64,000 bases of DNA, taken from Xylanibacter caecicola (lineage in GTDB: Bacteria > Bacteroidota > Bacteroidia > Bacteroidales > Bacteroidaceae). Positions 35,498 through 42,813 of the stretch are shown piece after piece. Below the pieces are notes generated by a model. It was not told the origin of the DNA and ran no database searches. It was given only the letters and a program-made list of their open reading frames with translations. Made by a program: the position numbers and the translations under genes. Position 1 is the first letter of the stretch, and every line of letters starts with the position of its first letter. The stretch lies in contig NZ_JABKKJ010000001.1 in the NCBI RefSeq assembly GCF_013166515.1, positions 341,398-405,397 of the forward strand, given 5' to 3'.

Positions 35498-35750
35498 TGC
35501 GGCGTAGGCTTGTTATTTCCTTTTGGAGCGGCTCAACGACAGTCTCCACAAGCATTTGATTGGCTTTGCGTACGTTGTCCAGCTCCGAATTTTCCACAGC
35601 TGACATTTTGGCGGCCACCTCGGCGCGCAGTGCGTCGATTTCAGCCTTGTACTTGTCGCGGGTCAATATGGAGCCTAACCACGCGCCCAGGGACGCGCTT
35701 ATGGTGCTGCTGCCGATAATTGCGAGTATAATTGTCGTTATGCTGCTCAT
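35373..35750 (-). CDS. Inner-membrane coiled-coil protein (i-spanin candidate)
   Basis: A 125-aa protein with an N-terminal TM segment (TIILAIIGSSTISASLGAWL) and a coiled coil (EIDALRAEVAAKMSAVENSE, LQKEITSLRRNVDKFRKAI). It fits an Rz-type spanin. It lies 19 bp downstream of the amidase, and the lipoprotein gene starts inside its 3' end, the hallmark of two-component spanins. The C-terminal CPHANECPVSRQ has two Cys that might form disulphides. Confidence 0.62.
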   Translation of the reverse strand: MSSITTIILAIIGSSTISASLGAWLGSILTRDKYKAEIDALRAEVAAKMSAVENSELDNVRKANQMLVETVVEPLQKEITSLRRNVDKFRKAIEKIPGCPHANECPVSRQLWDDEGNDDNRQGAV

Positions 35751-35769
35751 TCAGGGGGTTAATGGGTTA

Positions 35770-36237
35770 TTACTGATTTATGCCGATTTCACGCAGCCAG
35801 GCTGACACGTCGAAAGACGGGCAGGCTTTTGCGGCTACCTGATTATGGCCGATAATTTTTACTTTCGGGTGCGCGGTGTGGAAGTCTTTAACATACTTTT
35901 CCAGGGCTGCCTTCTGGGCTGCGGTGCGGGTGTCCTTGGGGGTCTTTCCGTCTGCTGCCACACCGCCAGCATAGACTATATGCCTGCTTATGCTGTTGTA
36001 GCCTTTTGCGCCGTTGGTGATTTCCCAGGGGTCTACCCATGCGTCCTCGTTGTTGGCGACCAGACGCTCCACGCTGCCATTGAGGTGCACCAGGTCTGTA
36101 TATCCTACCTGTTTCCAGCCTCTGCCGCCCGCAGAGACGGGCGACGTGTGCCAGCGGCGTATTTCAGCCGCCGACACGTCGCGCCCCTCGGGGGTGGCAG
36201 TGCAGTGAAGTACCAGATATTTAAGTTCCTGTTTCAT
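35770..36237 (-). CDS. Endolysin: N-acetylmuramoyl-L-alanine amidase (T7 lysozyme type)
   Basis: A 155-aa Amidase_2 enzyme that cuts peptidoglycan at lysis. Zinc-ligand regions are LVLHCTATPEG and IIGHNQVAAKACPSFDV (His and Cys ligands of the T7 type). There is no signal peptide, so release would need a holin; none is clearly recognised nearby. It lies between the capsid gene and the spanin genes, two bases from the capsid stop. Confidence 0.9.
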   Translation of the reverse strand: MKQELKYLVLHCTATPEGRDVSAAEIRRWHTSPVSAGGRGWKQVGYTDLVHLNGSVERLVANNEDAWVDPWEITNGAKGYNSISRHIVYAGGVAADGKTPKDTRTAAQKAALEKYVKDFHTAHPKVKIIGHNQVAAKACPSFDVSAWLREIGINQ

Positions 36238-36239
36238 CT

Positions 36240-37325
36240 TTAGGCAGTTTCTACCGTGCTGACGATTGCCGCGCGGGTCTTGTCGGCTTTAAGAGGCAGA
36301 CAGATACCCCAGTTGCGGAAGTTCACCAAATTGCGGTGGTAAAGCGGGTCTTTCTCTGCTTCGCTGTAATACATTTTCACACTGCCGTTCGCTTTCATCA
36401 TACCAGGGCAATAGAAAGCCACAGAGGCCTGGCGGTCGGTAGCGGCTGCCGTGGTGCCAAAGGCTTTTTTATTGCCTGCGCTGGTGTAGAACGGTGTGCC
36501 GTTATACTCGTAGATGTCAAAACCGTAAAGGCGGGCAATCTTACCCTCTGTCTGGTTGATGTTGTACTGTTCGCGGAATTTCTGATCGACAAGGAGCAGG
36601 TCATTTGCGTGGTCGCTGCAAAGCACCAAAATACGGTCTTTTGCAGGTGTGCCCATATTGTCAAATGCGGCCTTTAATGCGATGAGGTCAGCAGGCACCA
36701 TGCGCTTGCGCAGGGTGGCAGCGTCTTTCTCTCCTGTGGTGCGCAGGACTATGGTCTTACCAGCTTCGGCCTTGTCTGGAGCGATGGCATGTATGGCCTT
36801 TTCGCGTTTCTTCTCTTTCAGAGCTTCGCGGTGGCGTTCCTGCACGCTGGCCATTTTGTCATAGCTGACAGCGTGGAGCTCGTCGTCTGTTACGGGGGTG
36901 GCCTCGGTGTCGAACTTGTCCAGGCTCACAGGCTTGTCCGCGTCGTCCAGCGATGTGATGTTCAGCGGGTAGGTGGTGTTATTTACCAGCACTTTAGGGT
37001 CGCCGCCGATTTCGGTAAAGTGGATAACGTCATTTTCCACATACTGGTCATAAGAGCGGATGCGGTCGTACCAGCCCAGAGACTCGGGCGCGGTGCGGAA
37101 CGCCTTAATCATTTCGCCTGTCCAGATTTCAGTAAGTACACCTGCATGGAGGGCGTTTGCAGGCATAAAGCCGCCTGCCAGCAAAGCCACGCCGTTGGCT
37201 GCAAGTGCACCCACCACAGGGGTGCCGCCTACGGCACAGGAAATTGTGGCTCCCATTGCGCTGTTTACTCCGATGCCTACCAGCATCATAAGCAGACAGC
37301 TGAAAATTTTTGTAATTGCTTTCAT
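36240..37325 (-). CDS. Major capsid protein with hydrophobic leader-like N-terminus
   Basis: The 361-aa protein follows the protease/scaffold gene, the capsid position. Capsid-like parts include SLGWYDRIRSYDQYVENDVIHF (quoted in parts) and a C-terminal SEAEKDPLYHRNLVNFRNWG. The first 25 residues (KIFSCLLMMLVGIGVNSAMG) look like a signal peptide, which is odd for a cytoplasmic capsid; they may be removed by the prohead protease, or translation may start at the internal Met before PANALHAGVLTEIW. Annotation as capsid rests on position and on those motifs. Confidence 0.72.
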   Translation of the reverse strand: MKAITKIFSCLLMMLVGIGVNSAMGATISCAVGGTPVVGALAANGVALLAGGFMPANALHAGVLTEIWTGEMIKAFRTAPESLGWYDRIRSYDQYVENDVIHFTEIGGDPKVLVNNTTYPLNITSLDDADKPVSLDKFDTEATPVTDDELHAVSYDKMASVQERHREALKEKKREKAIHAIAPDKAEAGKTIVLRTTGEKDAATLRKRMVPADLIALKAAFDNMGTPAKDRILVLCSDHANDLLLVDQKFREQYNINQTEGKIARLYGFDIYEYNGTPFYTSAGNKKAFGTTAAATDRQASVAFYCPGMMKANGSVKMYYSEAEKDPLYHRNLVNFRNWGICLPLKADKTRAAIVSTVETA

Positions 37326-37360
37326 TGTTTATAACTTGTTAAATGGTTGTTTAACTACGG

Positions 37361-37801
37361 TTAGCGGGGCAGGTCGATGCCATACTCTGCCTTATACAGG
37401 CGGGCATACTCCTGGGGCTGCTCCTTTTTCAGGCTCTCGATTTTGTCGGCGGGCACCTCGGACAGTTTGGCAAAGGTCTGATGCTCCGCACCAGCGGGCG
37501 CACCGTTGCTGCCAGGCTGCTGGTTAATCATGTCCAGCGGCTTGCTGGCGGGCGACATGCACTCCAGCGTTTCATTAAGCTGCTGCACGCCTACATTTTT
37601 ACCCAGCTGGATAAAGTGGTCGCGCTTGGCTTCCGTAATACGTTTGTCCTTGACTGCCTGGTCAACCGCCGCAGTGATAGCGGCCAGCTCCATGCTCTGC
37701 GCCTTGTCGGCACTCTGTTTGAGCAGCTGCACAGCACTGTGTACCTGCTCCTCGGTCGCCTCTTCGGCCAGACCGAGCAACTGTAAGGTTTCTTTCTTCA
37801 T
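37361..37801 (-). CDS. Internal-start scaffold protein (Mu gpZ-like)
   Basis: Translation from ATG 37801 within the protease gene would yield a 146-aa protein starting MKKETLQLLGLAEEATEEQ. It would contain only the helical scaffold and the C-terminal motif PQEYARLYKAEYGI. Mu makes its scaffold from an internal start in the same way; use of this start here is inferred from the sharp linker before it. Confidence 0.45.
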   Translation of the reverse strand: MKKETLQLLGLAEEATEEQVHSAVQLLKQSADKAQSMELAAITAAVDQAVKDKRITEAKRDHFIQLGKNVGVQQLNETLECMSPASKPLDMINQQPGSNGAPAGAEHQTFAKLSEVPADKIESLKKEQPQEYARLYKAEYGIDLPR

Positions 37802-38383
37802 GCGTTTATTATTGTTATTGTTAATACTTGCCGCAGGCTTGCCGCCCTTGGCCTTTCCTTTGTCGTCTGTCGTGTCGTCCTGCCCGTCGGTCTTGGACAG
37901 CTCCAGCAGGGGCAGAGCCTCGCACGCCTCACCCGCCGCCAGCGTCAGCAGCTGGCCGCTGTTTGACAGCTGCAAAGCGTCGTCATTGCTGCCGATGTCC
38001 ACAATGCTGACCTCGGTAAGTTTGGAGCGCAGCACAGTGGCACGCGTCTGGCCAGGCAGCAGGTGCACGGGGTCGACGCTGGTCTCCACGATGTCCAGCC
38101 CTGCGCTGCACATTTTCAGGAACCCGCCCTCCCACTTGTCGGCTATCTGTTTGGCGAATGGGTCGTTCACGTCAAACACGGGCGTGCCTTTCAGCGCGTC
38201 CCCGTCAAAATGCAAGTTTTCCACCCTGCCGATAGGCAGCGGGGTGCCATTGCTAAAACTCCTACGGTGCATCCACAGCAGCACGGGATTTTTTGAGTAC
38301 TGCGAAATGTCGATGCCCGCTGTAATCACACGGCTGCCGTAACTGTTCAGGCGGCTGGTGCTGATAATCATTTCTTTTGCCAT
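37361..38383 (-). CDS. Prohead protease with C-terminal scaffold (Mu gpI-like)
   Basis: A 340-aa protein. The N-terminal half fits a HK97-type prohead protease (WMHRRSFSNGTPLPIGRVEN with the catalytic His, then CSAGLDIVE with the Ser). A low-complexity Asn run (about 187-192) separates it from an acidic, helical scaffold (residues 195-340). An in-frame ATG at 37801 (residue 195) could give the 146-aa scaffold alone, like Mu gpZ. Confidence 0.82.
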   Translation of the reverse strand: MAKEMIISTSRLNSYGSRVITAGIDISQYSKNPVLLWMHRRSFSNGTPLPIGRVENLHFDGDALKGTPVFDVNDPFAKQIADKWEGGFLKMCSAGLDIVETSVDPVHLLPGQTRATVLRSKLTEVSIVDIGSNDDALQLSNSGQLLTLAAGEACEALPLLELSKTDGQDDTTDDKGKAKGGKPAASINNNNNKRMKKETLQLLGLAEEATEEQVHSAVQLLKQSADKAQSMELAAITAAVDQAVKDKRITEAKRDHFIQLGKNVGVQQLNETLECMSPASKPLDMINQQPGSNGAPAGAEHQTFAKLSEVPADKIESLKKEQPQEYARLYKAEYGIDLPR

Positions 38384-38502
38384 TTCATTGCGTAGGTCTT
38401 AAAAAGACGGTAGGCGGCAGCCCTGGTGCTAAACCCGTTTAAGCACTCTTTTGCGTGGACTGCCAGCCTGTGCCGTCAGCGTCATTTTTCTACTCTGGGT
38501 TG

Positions 38503-38574
38503 TTGCGGCGGCAGGACTCGAACCTGCGACCTGGAGGGAATGAACCTCCCGAGCTACCACTGCTCTACGCCGCG
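38503..38574 (-). tRNA. tRNA with CAT anticodon (initiator-like Met)
   Basis: A 72-nt cloverleaf. The acceptor 5' CGCGGCG pairs with 3' CGCCGCA except for C1-A72; the D arm is GAGC/GCTC with a 7-nt loop. The anticodon stem GGAGG/CCTCC holds the loop TTCATTC (anticodon CAT), and the T arm GCAGG/CCTGC holds loop TTCGAGT. The discriminator is A, and CCA is not encoded. The C1-A72 mismatch is the mark of bacterial initiator tRNA, but the three G-C pairs next to the initiator anticodon loop are not complete here (AGG/CCT). tRNA-Ile2 (lysidine-modified CAT) is an alternative. It lies between divergent phage late genes. Confidence 0.85.
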
Positions 38575-38760
38575 ATGTGGTTAGGTTTTTCTGTGCAAAT
38601 TTGCGGGCTTTTTTCTGCCCCCGCAAAAAGAGTGTAAAGACTTGACACACTTTTTTTTACTCCCAATAATAATGCGGAATTTTGCAGCAGTTTTAACAGT
38701 ATTAACCCCGCAGCGTTTGGTATTTTCCATATGCTGCCCTAACACATTAAAAAGTTATGA
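38575..38760. other. Divergent promoter region for the two late clusters
   Basis: Between the tRNA and the small terminase gene. GAATTTTG at 38677-38684 is a one-mismatch version of the -7 box and might serve the rightward head cluster. The open frames across the tRNA on both strands are antisense artefacts. Confidence 0.35.
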
Positions 38761-39237
38761 ATGGCAACTAAAAAAGAACGTGAGGAAAAGAAAGACTACG
38801 CCCGCATTCTGTTTATGCAGGGAGACAGCCAAAAGGTCATAGCCGAAAAGACAGGCATAAGCGCGCAGACCATTACAAAGTGGGTGAACGGTGAGGGCTG
38901 GCAGGAACAGCGGGCGGCGCAGAATATCACACGCCCCGAACTTGTAAACAAGCTGCTGCGCACCATTGACAAAATGCTTGAGAGCGTAAACAACAGCGAA
39001 GACCCGACGGCCATAAACGGCCTGGGCGACAAGCTGGCCAAATTCTCGGCCACCATTGAAAAGCTGGACAAACACACCAGCATAGTGGACGTTATCGAGG
39101 TCTTTATGGCCTTTAGTAAGTGGTTACAGTTCCAGGCGCAGTTTGATGATGAGATAACACCCGAACTGCTCAAAACCATAAACAGATACCACAACCAATA
39201 TATCGACTACCTGATGCAAAACAAACTTATAAAGTAA
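38761..39237 (+). CDS. Terminase small subunit-like DNA-binding protein
   Basis: The 158-aa protein has an N-terminal helix-turn-helix (DYARILFMQGDSQKVIAEKTGISAQTITKWV, quoted in part) typical of small terminases in Bacteroidota and Mu-like phages (DUF1804-type). The C-terminal half is helical (AINGLGDKLAKFSATIEKLD). It directly precedes the large subunit (one-base gap). It would select phage DNA for headful packaging. Confidence 0.8.
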   Translation: MATKKEREEKKDYARILFMQGDSQKVIAEKTGISAQTITKWVNGEGWQEQRAAQNITRPELVNKLLRTIDKMLESVNNSEDPTAINGLGDKLAKFSATIEKLDKHTSIVDVIEVFMAFSKWLQFQAQFDDEITPELLKTINRYHNQYIDYLMQNKLIK

Positions 39238-39238
39238 C

Positions 39239-40792
39239 ATGCCAAATTACGACAAACTGACAAGAAAAGAGGCACTCGAACTGTGGAAACAGCACTGTGC
39301 TGATGTGCAGACGGCCACCATGATAGGGCGCGGCGAAACAAACGCCCAGCGGGAGCAGCGCATTAAGCGTGTGCGTGCCGATTATTCCGCGTTTGTCGAT
39401 TACTATTTTCCCCATTACACCCAGAACTCGCAGACAGGCGCGCAAACACCATGCGCGCCTTTCCACATTAAGGCGGCCAAAGAGGTAAAGGCAAACAGGA
39501 ACCTGCGGGCGGTCTATAAATGGCACCGTGGCGCGGCAAAGTCCACACACCTGGACATATTTATCCCCCTGTGGCTAAAGTGTCAGGAACAGCGCGAAAT
39601 TAACGTCATGGTGCTGGTGGGTAAGAGTGAAGACAACGCAAATACCCTGCTGGCTGACGTGCAGGCAGAGCTTCAGTACAACCAGCGTTATATTAACGAT
39701 TTCGGCGAACAGTACAACAGCGGTTCATGGGAGGAGGGCGAATTTGTTACAAAGGACGGCACGGCCTTTTTTGCCCGTGGCCGTGGTCAGTCGCCCCGTG
39801 GTCTGCGATACCGCAGCCACCGCCCTGACTACATTGTCATAGACGACCTGGACGACGACGAGCTGTGCGAAAACCCCAGCCGCGTGCAGAGGCTTACCGA
39901 TTGGGTAAAGGAGGCTTTGTTCGGTGCCCTGGACGGTGGCCGTGGCCGCTTTATCATGGTCGGCAACCTCATAGCCAAAAACAGCGTACTGCAAAAGATT
40001 TCAGAGACCAAAGGCGTGCGCGTGTCGCAGGTCAATATATTGGACGAGAACGGCAACGTCTCATGGGCGGCCAAATGGACACGCGCAGAGGTGCAGGCCA
40101 TTGAGGACTTCCAGGGGTACCGCTCATTTCAAAAAGAGTACATGAACAACCCGATTGTCGAGGGTGCCGTGTTCCGCCAGGAATGGATAAGGTGGGCAAA
40201 ACGGCCACAGTGGCGACAGTTTGAGGAAATAGTCCTGTATATCGACCCCTCATGGAAAGGCTCAACAAAGAACGACTACAAAGCCGCAAAGCTCTGGGGT
40301 AAGGTCAAAGGCGGCCAGCTGTGGCACCTGCGCGCTTTCGTGCGGCAGGCTACCGTGGCCGAAATGGTGCGCTGGTGTTACGACCTCTACGAATGGGCAC
40401 AGGCCACAGGCGTGGCCATAAAGTTCTACATGGAGGCCAACTTCATGCAGGACATGTTAATGGACGACTTTACAAAGGAGGGCGACCTGCGCGGCTACCA
40501 GCTGCCTATTATTGGCGACAAACGCAAAAAGCCCGACAAGTTCCAGCGTATTGAGGCCTCCGCACCGCTGTGGGAGCGCGGCTTTGTCTTTTACGACGAG
40601 AGCCAAAAGGACGACCCCGACATGCTGCGCGGCCTTGACCAGACGCTGGCATTCCAAAAGGGTATGCGCGGCCACGATGATGCGCCAGACGCTGACGAGT
40701 CGGCTATTAGCATACTGCAAAAACACTCTAAAATTACAAACTTCACGCCGTCTTTCGGAAAGCGGCGAAACGCAAAAAATGTAACATGGTAA
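39239..40792 (+). CDS. Terminase large subunit (Mu gp28-like)
   Basis: The packaging motor, 517 aa. A Walker A-like HRGAAKS lies at 96-102 and Walker B YIVIDD at about 198-203. The C-terminal RNase H-like nuclease has VLYIDPSWKG (first Asp), KFYMEANFMQDM and PDADES near the end. In Mu it is preceded by gp27 and followed by the portal; here two short genes lie between. Its 3' end overlaps the next small gene by 7 bp. Confidence 0.92.
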   Translation: MPNYDKLTRKEALELWKQHCADVQTATMIGRGETNAQREQRIKRVRADYSAFVDYYFPHYTQNSQTGAQTPCAPFHIKAAKEVKANRNLRAVYKWHRGAAKSTHLDIFIPLWLKCQEQREINVMVLVGKSEDNANTLLADVQAELQYNQRYINDFGEQYNSGSWEEGEFVTKDGTAFFARGRGQSPRGLRYRSHRPDYIVIDDLDDDELCENPSRVQRLTDWVKEALFGALDGGRGRFIMVGNLIAKNSVLQKISETKGVRVSQVNILDENGNVSWAAKWTRAEVQAIEDFQGYRSFQKEYMNNPIVEGAVFRQEWIRWAKRPQWRQFEEIVLYIDPSWKGSTKNDYKAAKLWGKVKGGQLWHLRAFVRQATVAEMVRWCYDLYEWAQATGVAIKFYMEANFMQDMLMDDFTKEGDLRGYQLPIIGDKRKKPDKFQRIEASAPLWERGFVFYDESQKDDPDMLRGLDQTLAFQKGMRGHDDAPDADESAISILQKHSKITNFTPSFGKRRNAKNVTW

Positions 40793-41046
40793 CTTTTATT
40801 AAAAAACTTGTGCGCGCCACCGTATTTGAGTGGCGCAGAAAACGCGCCATAAAAAAGGCGCAGAAAGATGCTAACCTCCTGCGCCGTCGTTTCCTGGTGC
40901 TGGTACAGAACGGAAAGCCCGTTGTCGTGTCGATGCAGGGCGTTAAAAAGCTCATACGGTGCCACCGCTTTGCAAAGGGCTTCACGGCAGAGAAAGCCCG
41001 CGAAATAGCCCTTTATGTGGCAGACCCGCAACCCATTAAAAAGTAA
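40786..41046 (+). CDS. Small basic phage protein
   Basis: An 86-aa, very basic protein, probably helical (FEWRRKRAIKKAQKDANLLR), with the ending GFTAEKAREIALYVADPQ. It overlaps the terminase stop, and the next gene starts 5 bp beyond. The family is not recognised. Being between terminase and connector genes, it may assist packaging or head-neck assembly. Confidence 0.6.
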   Translation: MVTFIKKLVRATVFEWRRKRAIKKAQKDANLLRRRFLVLVQNGKPVVVSMQGVKKLIRCHRFAKGFTAEKAREIALYVADPQPIKK

Positions 41047-41051
41047 AGCAA

Positions 41052-41477
41052 ATGTTTCTTACAGATGAGGACTACAAGTCCGTGTGCGACGATTTCGAGT
41101 TTGAACAGCTCCAGGCACACACCGACATACGAAAGCAGGCCGAAAAGGCCGCCATGGAGAAAATAAGCAGCTACACCCGCGACCGCTACGACATGAAAAA
41201 GGCGTTTGCCCAGAAAGGCGACTGCCGTAACGCCATGCTGGTGGACTGCGCCGTAAACATTGCGCTGTATATACTTGTACACCGTCTGCCTGGAGACATG
41301 GGCAGCGAAAGACGCGACCAGATGTATGAGGACAGCATTAAATGGCTCAAAGACGTGCAAGCCTCAAAGGCCACGCCTGACCTGCCCAGATACATAAGCG
41401 ACGACGGCGACACTGACAGCCACAACCCCGTGCGCTTCGGCTCTGGCCTGGATAAGGTGGGCAGCTGCACATGGTAA
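41052..41477 (+). CDS. DUF1320-like head-tail connector (Mu gp36-like)
   Basis: The 141-aa protein is helical and shows DCRNAMLVDCAVNIALYILVHRLP followed by ERRDQMYEDSIKWLKDVQ (quoted in pieces), the pattern of DUF1320 head-tail connectors. In Mu this gene follows the capsid gene; here it precedes the portal. It ends SCTW like several packaging proteins of this phage. Confidence 0.7.
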   Translation: MFLTDEDYKSVCDDFEFEQLQAHTDIRKQAEKAAMEKISSYTRDRYDMKKAFAQKGDCRNAMLVDCAVNIALYILVHRLPGDMGSERRDQMYEDSIKWLKDVQASKATPDLPRYISDDGDTDSHNPVRFGSGLDKVGSCTW

Positions 41478-41503
41478 TTTACAAACCGTTAAACACCCGT
41501 TAA

Positions 41504-42754
41504 ATGAACATTTTACAGAAAATAGGCAATATCTTTACAGGCGGCCAGACGTACAGCAGTGCAGAGGTGCACCGCATTGCCGAATTTGTCAAAAGCAAAG
41601 AGGGTCGCCGCCTTACCGCCGAACTCATACGACAGACCGACAGCCTGACAAAAAAGGACGTGGGCATGTGGCGGCAGGCCTGGCAAATGGCCATAAACAT
41701 AGACAACCCCAAACGGCAGAACCTTTACGACATTTATACCGACTGCCTCATTGACCTGCATCTTGAGGGCTGCATAGGCCAGCGTAAAGGCATGGTGATG
41801 AAACAAAAGTTCCGCATGGTGGGCGCAGACGGCAAAGAGGTGGAAAAGGCCACGGCTATGTTTGAGCGCGAATGGTTTAACGACTACTGCTCCCTGGCTC
41901 TGGACTCCCGTTTCTGGGGGCACAGCCTTGTGCAGTTTGGCGACATTGTGAAGACCTCGGACGGGTTGAGCTTTGAGGGCGTGGAGCTGGTGCCACGTAA
42001 GCATGTGTGCCAGGAGCATGGTATGCTGCTGCGGAACACGGGCGACGATTGGCGCAGCGGCATAAGCTACCGCGAGGGTGAGCTGGCCAGCTGGTGCCTG
42101 GAGATAGGCAAACCCTACGACCTCGGCCTGCTGCTGAAATGCGCCCCGCAGTGCATAAGCAAAAAAAATATGCTAGGTTTCTGGGACATGTTCGGCGAAA
42201 TTTTCGGCGCGCCTATGCGTATAGCAAAGGCCACCACCACAGACGACGCGGAACGTGCCAAAATTGAAAGTGCCCTCGAAAACATGGGCAGCGCGTTTTG
42301 GGGTCTGTTCCCTGACGGCACCGAAATAGACATAAAGGAAAGCAGCAGGGGCGACGCTTACAACGTCTATGACAAGCGCGTGGACAGATGTAACAGCGAA
42401 ATTTCAAAGGGCATACTTAACCAGACCATGACCATAGACGCGGGCAGCTCGCTTTCACAGTCTGAAACGCACCTGGACGTGTTCGAGAATGTCATAGAGG
42501 CCGACAAAAAAATGCTGTCTAACAATGTGAACGACCACCTGCTGCCGTTCATGCAGGCGCACGGCTTCCCTGTCGGCGGCCTGCGCTTTGAGTGGGACGA
42601 CGCGGCGGCCTTTACACCGTCAGAACAGCGCGAAATGGAGCGCGTGCTTCTGGAGTATTACGAAATAGACCCGCAGTATTTCACAGACAAATACAACGTG
42701 CCTATCACAGGCGTGCGTGAAAAAAAGACACAGCCCGACGCTTTTTTCGGGTAA
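41504..42754 (+). CDS. DUF935 portal protein (Mu gp29-like)
   Basis: The 416-aa portal through which DNA enters and leaves the head. It includes DLHLEGCIGQRKGMVMKQKF, WGHSLVQFGDIV, DMFGEIFGAPMRI and SSLSQSETHLDVFENVIEAD (read in part), all conserved in DUF935 portals. It lies 26 bp after the DUF1320 gene and is followed by the MuF protein, the invariable partner of DUF935 portals. Confidence 0.92.
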   Translation: MNILQKIGNIFTGGQTYSSAEVHRIAEFVKSKEGRRLTAELIRQTDSLTKKDVGMWRQAWQMAINIDNPKRQNLYDIYTDCLIDLHLEGCIGQRKGMVMKQKFRMVGADGKEVEKATAMFEREWFNDYCSLALDSRFWGHSLVQFGDIVKTSDGLSFEGVELVPRKHVCQEHGMLLRNTGDDWRSGISYREGELASWCLEIGKPYDLGLLLKCAPQCISKKNMLGFWDMFGEIFGAPMRIAKATTTDDAERAKIESALENMGSAFWGLFPDGTEIDIKESSRGDAYNVYDKRVDRCNSEISKGILNQTMTIDAGSSLSQSETHLDVFENVIEADKKMLSNNVNDHLLPFMQAHGFPVGGLRFEWDDAAAFTPSEQREMERVLLEYYEIDPQYFTDKYNVPITGVREKKTQPDAFFG

Positions 42755-42813
42755 GCCCCGCGCACGCTGCTGACCTGCGCGAAAAATACGGGGCTTTCCA
42801 TGCAGCAGTAAAT

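Noticed and set aside
38429..38650. Open frames on both strands over the tRNA
   Set aside because: They are the usual artefact of reading through a tRNA and have no family features.
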